Shown here: positions 49,849 to 57,970 of the stretch, one piece after another
Numbering within the stretch: the stretch's first letter is position 1
Layout: each line of letters starts with the position of its first letter
Source of the DNA: Haloarcula pelagica
Lineage (GTDB): Archaea; Halobacteriota; Halobacteria; Halobacteriales; Haloarculaceae
Assembly (NCBI RefSeq): GCF_030127105.1
Contig: NZ_CP126162.1
Location: 62,001 to 126,000 of the forward strand
Direction: 5' to 3'
DNA: 64,000 nt
The notes under the pieces: generated by a model
Databases searched by the model: none
Seen by the model: only the letters and a program-made list of their open reading frames with translations
What the model was told of the DNA's origin: nothing
Translations under genes and position numbers: made by a program

Positions 49849-52800
49849 ATGGCAACTGGACCCGGAGACGGACGCGATCCATCGGCCGACGACGCATCGA
49901 ACTACGACTACCGCGGCGACACCGTCGAGCGGCCCGGGCTGGTCGCCGACCTCGAATCGCTCGTCGAGGGCGACGTTCGCTTCGACGAGTACACCAGGCA
50001 ACTGTACGCGACGGACGCGAGCATCTACGAGGTGACGCCGGTCGGCGTGGTGTTCCCGCGGTCGACCGCCGACGTGGCCGCGGTGATGGAGTACTGCGCC
50101 GACCGGGGCGTGCCGGTCCTCCCGCGGGGCGGCGGGACGAGCCTGGCCGGTCAGGCGGTCAACGAGGCCGTCGTCCTCGACACCACACGGCACATGGACG
50201 GCCTCGTCGGCGTCGACCCCGAGGGCCGCGAGGCCCGCGCCCAGCCGGGCATCGCGTTGGGCGACCTGAACGCCGAGCTAGCACCCCACGGCCTGAAGTT
50301 CGCGCCCGATCCCGCCTGGGGAGACAAGAGCGTCCTAGGGGGCGCCATCGGCAACAACTCGACTGGCGCACACTCACTGCAGTACGGCAAGACCGACGCC
50401 TACATCGAGGCCTGTGAGGTGGTCCTCGCCGACGGCACCGTCACCACGTTCGGCGAGGTCGACCGCGAGACACTCGCCGAACGGGGCGATCCGGACGGCG
50501 ACCTCGAAGCACGCATCTACGCCGAACTCGATCGGATTCTCAGGGAAGAAGCCGACGAGATCGACGCCCGCTATCCGGATCTCAAGCGCAACGTCTCGGG
50601 CTACAACCTGGACTGGGTCGTCGAAGACGCCGCCGACGGGACGGTGAACCTGGCGGCGCTGCTGGCCGGCAGCGAGGGAACGCTGGCGATCGTCACCGAG
50701 GCGACCGTCTCGCTCGAACCGGTCCCCGAGACGAAGGCGATGGCGCTGCTGGCCTACGACGAACTCGTCGCGGCGATGGCCGATGTCGACGACATCCTCG
50801 CCCACGACCCGGCGGCCGTCGAGGTGCTGGACGACACGCTCGTCGGTCTGGCGCGGGAGACCGCCGAGTTCGAAGACGTGGTCGAGGTGCTGCCGGAGGG
50901 GACCCGCGCGGTCCTACTCGTGGAGTTCTACGCCGACAGCGACGCGGCCGGGGAGCGGAAGGTCGCCGACCTGCTGGCCGACCGCACCGCGGGCGTCGAC
51001 GCCCGGCGCGACCCCACCGATGACGGCGTCACCGTCGACGCGCCGGTCCGTGCGTTCGACGCGCTCGAGGCCCACGACGACGCCGAGCGCGAGCGGTTCT
51101 GGAAGCTCCGCAAGTCCGGGCTGCCGATCCTGCTCTCGCGGACCAGCGACGACAAACACGTCGCGTTCATCGAGGACACGGCGATCCCGCCCGAGCACCT
51201 CCCCGAGTACGTCAGCGACTTCCAGGCCATCCTCGACGACCACGACACGTTCGCCTCCTTCTACGCTCACGCCGGGCCGGGCGTCCTGCACATCCGCCCG
51301 CTCGTGAACACGAAGACCGTCGAGGGCGTCGCACAGATGGAGTCCATCGCCGACGCCGTGACTGATCTGGTCGTCGAGTACGGCGGGTCGGTCTCGGGAG
51401 AGCACGGCGACGGGCGCGCCCGAACCCAGTGGAACCGCAAGCTGTACGGTGAAGACCTCTGGCAGACGTTCCGGGATCTCAAGACCGCGTTCGACCCCGA
51501 CTGGCTCCTGAACCCGGGCCAGGTCTGTGGCGATGTCGACATGACCGAGCATCTCCGGTTCGATCCCGACTACGAGTTCGACGCCGGCTTCGACGCCGCA
51601 CTGGAGTGGGACAACGAGAACGGGATGCAGGGGATGGTCGAACTGTGTCACGGCTGCGGTGGCTGTCGCGGCCCGCAGGAGACCACCGGCGGCGTGATGT
51701 GTCCGACCTACCGCGCCGCCGACGAGGAGATCACCGCCACTCGCGGCCGGGCGAACATGCTCAGACAGGCGATGAGCGGCGATTTGCCCGACGACCCCAC
51801 CGGCGACGAGTTCGTCGCCGAGGTGATGGACCTCTGTATCGGCTGTAAGGGGTGTGCGAAAGACTGCCCGAGCGAGGTAGACATGGCGAAGCTGAAAGCC
51901 GAAGTCGAGCACGCCCACCACCAGAAACACGGTGTCGGTCTCCGGGACCGGCTCTTTGCCAACGTCGACACGCTGGCCCGCGTCGGCAGCGCGCTGGCGC
52001 CGCTGTCGTCGCTCCCCCAGCGCCTGCCCGGCGCCAGGACCCTACTGGAGAAGACGGTCGGCATCGCGAGCGACCGGAGCCTGCCGACGTTCAGACGGCG
52101 GACGCTGACGGACTGGTTCGCCAGCCGCGGGCCACAGGTCCCCGAGGGAGAGGCCGAGCGCCGCGCGTTGCTGTTCCCGGACACGTACACAAACTACAGC
52201 CACCCGGAGGTCGGGAAAGCCGCCGTCAGAGTACTCGAAGCGGCCGGCGTCCACGTCCGCCTGGCCGACCGGACCGACAGCGGTCGCCCGGCCCACTCGA
52301 AGGGGCTCCTCGACGAGTCCCGGGCGACGGCCGCCGCGAACGTCGACGCCCTGGCCCCCCGGGTCCGGAACGGCTGGGACGTAGTCGTCGTCGAGCCCTC
52401 CGACGCGGTGATGTTCCAGTCGGACTACCTGGACCTGCTGGGCCACGACGACGCGGACGCGGTCGCGCTCGCCGAGAACGCCTACGGCGTCTGTGAGTAT
52501 CTCGACCAGTTCGGCCTCGACTCGGGAGTCGACTGGTCGGCGCCGGCGGAGTCGCTGACCTACCACGGTCACTGCCACCAGAAGGCCACCCGGAAGGACC
52601 ACCACGCCGTCGGCGTCCTCCGGCGGGCCGACTTCGATGTCGACCCGCTGGACTCGGGCTGTTGTGGCATGGCCGGCAGTTTCGGCTACGAGGCCGAACA
52701 CTACTCCATGAGCCGGGCGATCGCGGACATCCTCTTCGATCAGGTCGAACGGAGCCGCGGCGAGACCGTCGTCGCACCCGGCGCGTCCTGCCGGACGCAA

Positions 52801-52872
52801 CTGGGCGATCGAGCGGAGGCCGACGGGGAGCCGCCCCACCCGATCGAGAAGCTCGCGGACGCGCTGCCCTGA
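49849..52872 (+). CDS. FAD/Fe-S D-lactate-type (2-hydroxyacid) dehydrogenase, fused GlcD-GlpC form
   Basis: A 1007-residue fusion. Residues about 40-260 are a PCMH-type FAD-binding domain (RGGGTSLAGQAV; GGAIGNNSTGAHSLQYG), about 270-540 the FAD-oxidase C domain (SVSGEHGDGRARTQW), then Fe-S sites (CHGCGGC and CIGCKGCAKDCP) and a C-terminal CCG-type region (HGHCHQKAT; DSGCCGMAGSFGY) that may bind a noncubane Fe-S cluster. It should oxidise D-lactate or a similar hydroxyacid and pass electrons to the respiratory chain. The ATG at 49849 is set by the acidic, family-like start. Lactate from a deoxyhexose pathway is a plausible substrate, but stereochemistry is unknown. Confidence 0.86.
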   Translation: MATGPGDGRDPSADDASNYDYRGDTVERPGLVADLESLVEGDVRFDEYTRQLYATDASIYEVTPVGVVFPRSTADVAAVMEYCADRGVPVLPRGGGTSLAGQAVNEAVVLDTTRHMDGLVGVDPEGREARAQPGIALGDLNAELAPHGLKFAPDPAWGDKSVLGGAIGNNSTGAHSLQYGKTDAYIEACEVVLADGTVTTFGEVDRETLAERGDPDGDLEARIYAELDRILREEADEIDARYPDLKRNVSGYNLDWVVEDAADGTVNLAALLAGSEGTLAIVTEATVSLEPVPETKAMALLAYDELVAAMADVDDILAHDPAAVEVLDDTLVGLARETAEFEDVVEVLPEGTRAVLLVEFYADSDAAGERKVADLLADRTAGVDARRDPTDDGVTVDAPVRAFDALEAHDDAERERFWKLRKSGLPILLSRTSDDKHVAFIEDTAIPPEHLPEYVSDFQAILDDHDTFASFYAHAGPGVLHIRPLVNTKTVEGVAQMESIADAVTDLVVEYGGSVSGEHGDGRARTQWNRKLYGEDLWQTFRDLKTAFDPDWLLNPGQVCGDVDMTEHLRFDPDYEFDAGFDAALEWDNENGMQGMVELCHGCGGCRGPQETTGGVMCPTYRAADEEITATRGRANMLRQAMSGDLPDDPTGDEFVAEVMDLCIGCKGCAKDCPSEVDMAKLKAEVEHAHHQKHGVGLRDRLFANVDTLARVGSALAPLSSLPQRLPGARTLLEKTVGIASDRSLPTFRRRTLTDWFASRGPQVPEGEAERRALLFPDTYTNYSHPEVGKAAVRVLEAAGVHVRLADRTDSGRPAHSKGLLDESRATAAANVDALAPRVRNGWDVVVVEPSDAVMFQSDYLDLLGHDDADAVALAENAYGVCEYLDQFGLDSGVDWSAPAESLTYHGHCHQKATRKDHHAVGVLRRADFDVDPLDSGCCGMAGSFGYEAEHYSMSRAIADILFDQVERSRGETVVAPGASCRTQLGDRAEADGEPPHPIEKLADALP

Positions 52873-53352
52873 TCAGCGGTCGGCCAGGAACCGACGGAGG
52901 CTGGCCCGCGGCCGGAACCCGAGGCCGTCGCTGTGTTCGACCGCGAATCCCCGACGGTCACCCAGCGCCGCGAGCGCCTGGCCGAGGGCGTCCATGTCGA
53001 CGGGCGCGTGGACGCGATAGGCGTAGGGCGGTCCCGCGGCGACATCGACAGCGACCTTCGGGCGCCCGACGTGGCGCCCGTCGTAGAGCCGGACCCGCTC
53101 CAGCCGGTCGTAGGGAACCCGGTGGGTCCGTTCGGCCATGTCGAGCAGGCCCGCCAGCCCCGTCCGGCGGTACCGCTCGGTCGCCTCCTCGGCGACTTCG
53201 TGGGTCTTGCCGCGAGCGATACCGAACAGCGGCGTGAGGTAGTGGTACTCCGGGACGACAAGTTCTGTATCCGTAAACGCCAGATCGGCCAGCCGCAGGG
53301 GGAAGGTTCCGCCCATCACCGAGTGGAGGTGGACGTGGACGGCGTCGGTCAC
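52873..53352 (-). CDS. PH-like domain protein of unknown function
   Basis: A 159-residue soluble protein with a GTG start at 53352 overlapping the stop of the small membrane-protein gene by 4 nt. The pattern of strands (FPLRLADLAFTDTELVVPEYH; YDRLERVRLYDGRHVGRPKV; RGFAVEHSDGLGF) resembles the PH-like domains seen in haloarchaeal membrane-associated proteins. It ends back-to-back with the dehydrogenase gene (stops adjacent at 52872/52873). It is third in the Nramp-like operon and may be a peripheral partner. Assignment is weak. Confidence 0.55.
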   Translation of the reverse strand: MTDAVHVHLHSVMGGTFPLRLADLAFTDTELVVPEYHYLTPLFGIARGKTHEVAEEATERYRRTGLAGLLDMAERTHRVPYDRLERVRLYDGRHVGRPKVAVDVAAGPPYAYRVHAPVDMDALGQALAALGDRRGFAVEHSDGLGFRPRASLRRFLADR

Positions 53353-53681
53353 GACACGCCACCACCACGGACACCGCGGTCCAGGAACAGGAGCCCGCCC
53401 GCGAGAAAGACCAGTCCGGGCGTCCGACCGGTCAGCGCGAGCCAGAGGCCGGCGACGACGCCGACGGCGGCCACTGCGAGTAACGGCGGGCGAACGGGCG
53501 GCCGGTCGGCGTCGACCCACCGCTCGCCCGCGTAGGTCAGTACCATCACGCCGACGACGAGACTCACGCCCAGCGCCCGGCCGGCCGAGGGCGCGACGAG
53601 TGTTCGGGCCGCCAGGACGAGCGCGAGTCCGCCGGCGTAGCTCCACCACCGGCGTGCGACGAGTGTGTTCACCGGGTGCAT
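53349..53681 (-). CDS. small membrane protein (about four helices)
   Basis: A 110-residue protein starting at the ATG at 53681, 2 nt after the Nramp-like gene's stop. Hydrophobic segments include YAGGLALVLAARTLVAP, ALGVSLVVGVMVLTYAG, LLAVAAVGVVAGLWLAL and LVFLAGGLLFL, so three to four helices. It overlaps the following gene by 4 nt, so the three genes are a tight operon. No family is recognised; a DUF-type accessory subunit is plausible. Confidence 0.6.
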   Translation of the reverse strand: MHPVNTLVARRWWSYAGGLALVLAARTLVAPSAGRALGVSLVVGVMVLTYAGERWVDADRPPVRPPLLAVAAVGVVAGLWLALTGRTPGLVFLAGGLLFLDRGVRGGGVS

Positions 53682-53683
53682 GG

Positions 53684-55408
53684 TCAGGGGAAGTACCACG
53701 CGGCTTCGTCGGCCGCGTCGACCGTCCGGTCTGTCGTGCGTTTCCCGCGGATCGAGGCGACGACGACGACGATCTGGACGAGAACGAACACCCCGAACAG
53801 CGCATAGCCGCCGACCCCGCTGTCGACCACGTTGGCGGCAGTGTCGAACACTGGTGCACCGAGTTGCGTCAGCGTGTTCCCGATGAGCAAGACGCTGAAG
53901 TAGCCGAAGAAGCCGGTCGCCCACCACAGGGTGGCGACACGGAACCAGCCGGGCTGGGTGTGCTCCGGGAGCCGCGTCGTATTGACCACCAGCAACAGCG
54001 CGGTGTAGGGCCACATCATCACGCCCGACATCGCGGCGGCCACCACGAGCAGGCCGAACGGCTGCTCGATGGGGATGGGCGAGCCCAGGATGGCGATTCC
54101 CCAGAGGATGAACACCGTCAGCAGTATCCAGAAGATGCGTGGCAGGCTCCACCCCGCTGCCCGGCCGTACACCTCGTAGACGATGTCGGCGCTGTTGCGG
54201 ACGAACGACTCGACGATGGCGTACTCGGTGGTCAGCAGCGCGAAAAACAGCGTCGTGAAGATGAGTCCACCGCCGATGGGGCCGACCTGGGGGACGATGA
54301 CCTCCGCCCACATGACGACCCCGTCGTCGGAGGTCCCGTGGGCGTACTCGGACGCCAGCGCCATCATCATCGTCGCGACGACGAGCAGTCCCACGACGAA
54401 CGTCAGCAGATGCTCCAGTTGGGCCAGGCGCCACCAGCCCCGCCACCGGCGGAGGTTCGTCACCGTCGGCGGGAAGGTGAAGCCGTCGCGCTGGACGGGT
54501 TCGGGGTCGTCCCCGACGACTGGGTTCTTGATGCGGCCCTGGTACCGCCCCATCGCGTACCCCTTCTCGCGGACCCAGAGGCTCTGTGAGAGGTTCAGGT
54601 AGCCGCCGGCGCCCGCGTAGGCGAGACCGCCCAGGAACACCGCGATATCACTGCCGGGCGGGATAGTGCCGACGCTGGCGATCCCGCCGGGGACGTTCGC
54701 GAGTTCGTTGACCGACCCGAGCGCGACGAACAGCGCGACGGCGAACAGCGAGGCGATCGAGACCAGCACGATCTGGATGCGCTCGACGACGTTGTACATC
54801 AGCGGTGTCAGCTGGTAAGTGAGCCAGATGAGCACCATCAGCACGATGCCGAACAGCCGCCAGGCGGCCAGATCGACGGCGCCGACAGACAGTGTGAGCT
54901 CTTCGCTCCCCAGCCCGATCGCGCCCACCTTCGCGGCGCTTGCAGCCCACCCGGGCCATCCCAGGCTGACGAAGCCAAGCAGCAGGAAGAACAGCGGCCA
55001 GAACCGGTGGACGCGCTCGAACGCCCGGAAGATCGACTCCCCGGTGGCAAGCGTCCAGCGCTGGATCTCCGTGTTCATGAAAAACTGCGTGATGACGCCG
55101 AAGAAGAACGCCCAGTACAGCGCCCAGCCGTGCTGGGCGATGAGGACCGGCCAGAACAGCGTCTCGCCGCTGCCCAGCGACGCCCCGAGCATGATTGCGC
55201 TCGGACCGACGACGTGTGAGAGCTTCGGGACCCTCGGGAGGTCGAGGAGGCGGAACTCGCCGTCACGACCCCGCTGTGGATACCCCTCGCTGTCGGGTGC
55301 GATGTCGAGGTTGTCGTAGGCCGTCGGCATGTAGGAGCTACTGCGGTACTCGCGGCCCTCGACGCCCGTCGCGTACACCTCTCGCTCACGGGGGTCGTCG
55401 TCGCTCAT
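53684..55408 (-). CDS. divergent Nramp-family (APC-fold) transporter
   Basis: A 574-residue membrane protein with eleven or more helices and a 60-residue N-terminal cytoplasmic tail. Helix 1 reads VVGPSAIMLGASLGSGETLFWPVLIAQHG, which matches the Nramp superfamily branch where the DPGN metal motif of true Nramp is replaced. Thus it may not carry Mn2+/Fe2+. The long insertion between helices (GRYQGRIKNPVVGDDPEP...WRGWWRLAQ) also differs from classic Nramp. It leads a three-gene operon next to a 2-hydroxyacid dehydrogenase gene and may carry an organic acid or metal. The ATG at 55408 is preferred; one four codons upstream is possible. Confidence 0.75.
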   Translation of the reverse strand: MSDDDPREREVYATGVEGREYRSSSYMPTAYDNLDIAPDSEGYPQRGRDGEFRLLDLPRVPKLSHVVGPSAIMLGASLGSGETLFWPVLIAQHGWALYWAFFFGVITQFFMNTEIQRWTLATGESIFRAFERVHRFWPLFFLLLGFVSLGWPGWAASAAKVGAIGLGSEELTLSVGAVDLAAWRLFGIVLMVLIWLTYQLTPLMYNVVERIQIVLVSIASLFAVALFVALGSVNELANVPGGIASVGTIPPGSDIAVFLGGLAYAGAGGYLNLSQSLWVREKGYAMGRYQGRIKNPVVGDDPEPVQRDGFTFPPTVTNLRRWRGWWRLAQLEHLLTFVVGLLVVATMMMALASEYAHGTSDDGVVMWAEVIVPQVGPIGGGLIFTTLFFALLTTEYAIVESFVRNSADIVYEVYGRAAGWSLPRIFWILLTVFILWGIAILGSPIPIEQPFGLLVVAAAMSGVMMWPYTALLLVVNTTRLPEHTQPGWFRVATLWWATGFFGYFSVLLIGNTLTQLGAPVFDTAANVVDSGVGGYALFGVFVLVQIVVVVASIRGKRTTDRTVDAADEAAWYFP

Positions 55409-55481
55409 CCACACCCCCATCGTCGGCGCTGGTCGGGTCCGCTCACCGTACCTCTATCACAGGACACCGGGGGAGAAATAA

Positions 55482-56033
55482 TTACCCGCCGAGGAAGTGC
55501 CAGATGTGGCCGCGTTCCTCGGGTGGGTCGACGCCCGGCAGTTCGGCCAGCGCGGGCTGGATCGCGTTCCACCACCCCTCGGCGGTCTCGTACTCCGCCG
55601 GGTGTTCGGGGAACACGTCCTGGAGGAAGTCGGACTTCTTGGCTTCCGGGTGTTCCTGGAGATAGTTGTACGACGCCAACAGCGCGGTTTTGCGGGCGTT
55701 CAGGGTCTTGCCGGTCCCCGGCAGGTCCACGTCGTCGATCAGCGACTGGACCGACGGGTCGGCGTCCCCGGTCGCGGGCTGGGACTCCTCGATCGGGACC
55801 CACCAGACGCGGCTCCGGGAACCGACCTTCCGGGTCTTCAACTCGCCGCGATCGACGAGGTCGTTGAGCTTGTTGTGGGCGGTTCGCCGGGAACAGCCCA
55901 CGGCGTCGATGATGTCGCTCGCTGTGAGCGGGCGGGCGCGGTCCTCGCGCTCCTCGAAGACCCCGAGGACCGCGGCCAGCGGGACGCGGTCCGAGTGCTC
56001 GCCACTCTGGTCGCGCTCCCGCCCTGGAGTCAT
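55482..56033 (-). CDS. winged-helix regulator with unique C-terminal domain
   Basis: A 183-residue protein. Residues about 12-75 form a wHTH (LTASDIIDAVGCSRRTAHNKLNDLVDRGELKTRKVG), and the C-terminal 70 residues (LNARKTALLASYNYLQEHPE...WWNAIQPALAEL...GHIWHFLGG) look like a second helical DNA-binding or oligomerisation domain. The ATG at 56033 has an AT-rich box 28 nt upstream (on the minus strand GCTTATCCC), so a leaderless start is likely. It precedes the Nramp-like operon by 73 nt on the same strand. A GTGTGTA repeat upstream links it with the dehydrogenase promoter. Confidence 0.7.
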   Translation of the reverse strand: MTPGRERDQSGEHSDRVPLAAVLGVFEEREDRARPLTASDIIDAVGCSRRTAHNKLNDLVDRGELKTRKVGSRSRVWWVPIEESQPATGDADPSVQSLIDDVDLPGTGKTLNARKTALLASYNYLQEHPEAKKSDFLQDVFPEHPAEYETAEGWWNAIQPALAELPGVDPPEERGHIWHFLGG

Positions 56034-56121
56034 ATCGATGTGTAACAAAAGGAGAGGGATAAGCGTTGTCGTGAGCGCAATGCCGGCGCTGTCCACCCGA
56101 CTGGCAAGACCGTTTGTTCAT

Positions 56122-56151
56122 TCGTGTGTACCAAAAACTCACTCGTGTGTA
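56122..56151. promoter_or_regulatory. direct repeats TCGTGTGTA, 21 bp apart
   Basis: Copies at 56122-56130 and 56143-56151 are on the same face of the helix (two turns). The same core lies in the palindrome at 49609-49624 upstream of the dehydrogenase gene. Confidence 0.45.
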
Positions 56152-56440
56152 TTCAGCCATGCCAGCCGAAGCATGGAACGAAGCCAGACGCCGTAATCGG
56201 CCGTCTCCAGGCGTCGAAAGTTCCGTTGTCGGTCTCACTGTGATCGAGTGTCCGGTCATTCTGTCGGTTTCCCCACCAAATACGGGGTCAGAGCGCGACC
56301 CTGGTACATTCGACTGTATTCATCCGGAATCATATAACTATGGGCGATGTATCGCCACAAACCGTTTCAACCGTCCTTCAACGCATATTTACAGCCGTAT
56401 CGAACCTACCTGTCCGAGATAGTAATGAACGTCACCCATA

Positions 56441-56448
56441 GATATAAG
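56441..56448 (+). promoter_or_regulatory. TATA box of the HAAT operon
   Basis: GATATAAG centred about 28 nt before the ATG at 56473, a leaderless arrangement. Confidence 0.55.
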
Positions 56449-56472
56449 TGATTCCAGTATTGTCCTAGATTC

Positions 56473-57840
56473 ATGCCAGGTCGTGACAGTAACGGCAGGC
56501 AGGGACGTATCGGGCGGCGAACGTACCTCAAAGGTGCCGGCACGGCAGTGTTGTTCGGGCTCGCGGGGTGTAGCGGCGACGGTGGCAGCGGCGGCGGAGA
56601 CGGCGGAAGCTCCGGCGGTGGTGGTGGAGACGGCGGTGACGGGGGCAGTGGTGACGGCAGCAGCGGTGACGGCGGCTCGACGGGCGACAGCGGAGGCTCG
56701 GGGCCGATCCAGGTCGGGAACCTCTCGCCGTTCAGCGGCGGACTCGGCTGGATCGGGCCGAACTCCCGGCGCGCGGTCAGGACGGCCCTCGAATCCGACG
56801 GCGGCGTGAACACGACGGGCGTACTCGGCCGGACCGTCGAGATCACCGAACAGGACACCGAGACGAAACCCCAGCCCGCCATCAGCGGGTTCAAGACGCT
56901 CGACAGCCAGGGCGTCGTGACGATGGTCGGGCCGTCGAGTACGGTGACACCCAGCCTCGTCGAGCCCGCACAGAGCAGCGGGCTGTCGTTCGTCTCGCCG
57001 ATGACAGGGACGATTCAGCTCGACGACATCGGCGGTGAGTACGTCTGGCGAACGGTGCCGTCCGACAGTATCGGTGCCCGGGCCCAGGCACAGTACGGCT
57101 ACCAGGAGCTCGACTACAGCAAGATGGCGCTGGCCTACAAGAACGACAAGGGCTCTCAGAGCTTCTCGAAGGCCTCCGGGGAGTACTTCAAGTACCTCGG
57201 CGGAGAGGTGCTGACCGAGGCCGCGCTCGATCCGGGCGCGAGTTCCTACCGGAGCGAGGTCCAGAAGCTCCAGGACTCCGACGCCGAGGTCGTCTCGATG
57301 ACGGCCGCGACCGAGGTGACCGGCCTGTTCATCAAGAACTACGTCGAGGCTGGTGCCAGCGAGGACTTCCAGTTGCTCCTGGGCAACGACGTGCTGACGC
57401 CGGACTTCATCGAAGAGATGGGTGCGGATGTCATGGAAGGGATGGTCGGGCAGGCGCCGGCCCCCGGCCCGGCATACGATGCCTTCCAGGAGAAGCACAA
57501 CAGCATGCACGACAAGGAGCCGGGCGCCTTCGCGGCGGCGGCCTACGACGCGATGAACCTCATCGCGCTCTCGTTCGTCGCCGAGGGCGAGGCCTCGCGC
57601 GAGGCCGTTCCGAACAACCTCGGTGCCCTCGGGAACCCGCCGGGAACCAAGGTCCAGAGCTTCGCCGAGGGCAAGGAGGCCCTGGAGAACGGCGAGGAGA
57701 TCGACTACGTCGGCGCGTCGAACCCGCAGAACTTCGACGACACCGGCGACCCACTGGGGCCGTTCTCGGCGCTGCAGGCACAGGAGGGGTCGTGGGAGAC
57801 GGTCAAGACCTACTCGGCGGACGAACTGGCACAGAACTGA
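56473..57840 (+). CDS. HAAT-family (LivK/amide-type) substrate-binding lipoprotein
   Basis: A 455-residue Tat lipoprotein (GRRTYLKGAG, lipobox LAGC) with a Gly/Asp/Ser linker of about 45 residues and a Peripla_BP_6 fold: QVGNLSPFSGGLGWIGPNSR, VTMVGPSSTVTPSLVEPAQSS, MALAYKNDKGSQSFSKASGEYF and FAAAAYDAMNLIALSFV. Ligands in the family are branched-chain amino acids, amides or aromatic acids. The operon ends with an MCP-type transducer, so this protein might also feed a chemotaxis signal, as amino-acid binding proteins do in Halobacterium. Ligand not deducible. Confidence 0.87.
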   Translation: MPGRDSNGRQGRIGRRTYLKGAGTAVLFGLAGCSGDGGSGGGDGGSSGGGGGDGGDGGSGDGSSGDGGSTGDSGGSGPIQVGNLSPFSGGLGWIGPNSRRAVRTALESDGGVNTTGVLGRTVEITEQDTETKPQPAISGFKTLDSQGVVTMVGPSSTVTPSLVEPAQSSGLSFVSPMTGTIQLDDIGGEYVWRTVPSDSIGARAQAQYGYQELDYSKMALAYKNDKGSQSFSKASGEYFKYLGGEVLTEAALDPGASSYRSEVQKLQDSDAEVVSMTAATEVTGLFIKNYVEAGASEDFQLLLGNDVLTPDFIEEMGADVMEGMVGQAPAPGPAYDAFQEKHNSMHDKEPGAFAAAAYDAMNLIALSFVAEGEASREAVPNNLGALGNPPGTKVQSFAEGKEALENGEEIDYVGASNPQNFDDTGDPLGPFSALQAQEGSWETVKTYSADELAQN

Positions 57841-57959
57841 CCCCCGACCGGAGGCGACTCGGGAGCGACAGCAACCACACATCTTCGATTCACGCTATGC
57901 TCTACATGGATACCGGACACAGGAGGCGCACGGAGCCACGAACACCACACCAGCCCACG

Positions 57960-57967
57960 GGAGGTGA
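57960..57967 (+). promoter_or_regulatory. strong ribosome binding site of livM-type gene
   Basis: GGAGGTGA lies 3 nt before the GTG at 57971 and matches the 16S 3' end fully. It decides the GTG start. Confidence 0.65.
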
Positions 57968-57970
57968 CCC

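Larger units (their letters stand above)
56034..56472. other. 440-nt divergent intergenic region
   Basis: No gene. It contains two TCGTGTGTA direct repeats (56122-56151) and two TATA-like elements, the nearer at 56441-56448 for the HAAT operon. Confidence 0.45.

Noticed and set aside
53682-54446. Upstream extension of the 110-residue membrane protein gene into the Nramp-like gene
   Set aside because: The extension is His/Arg-rich shadow sequence of the Nramp-like gene; the ATG at 53681 gives a clean membrane protein.
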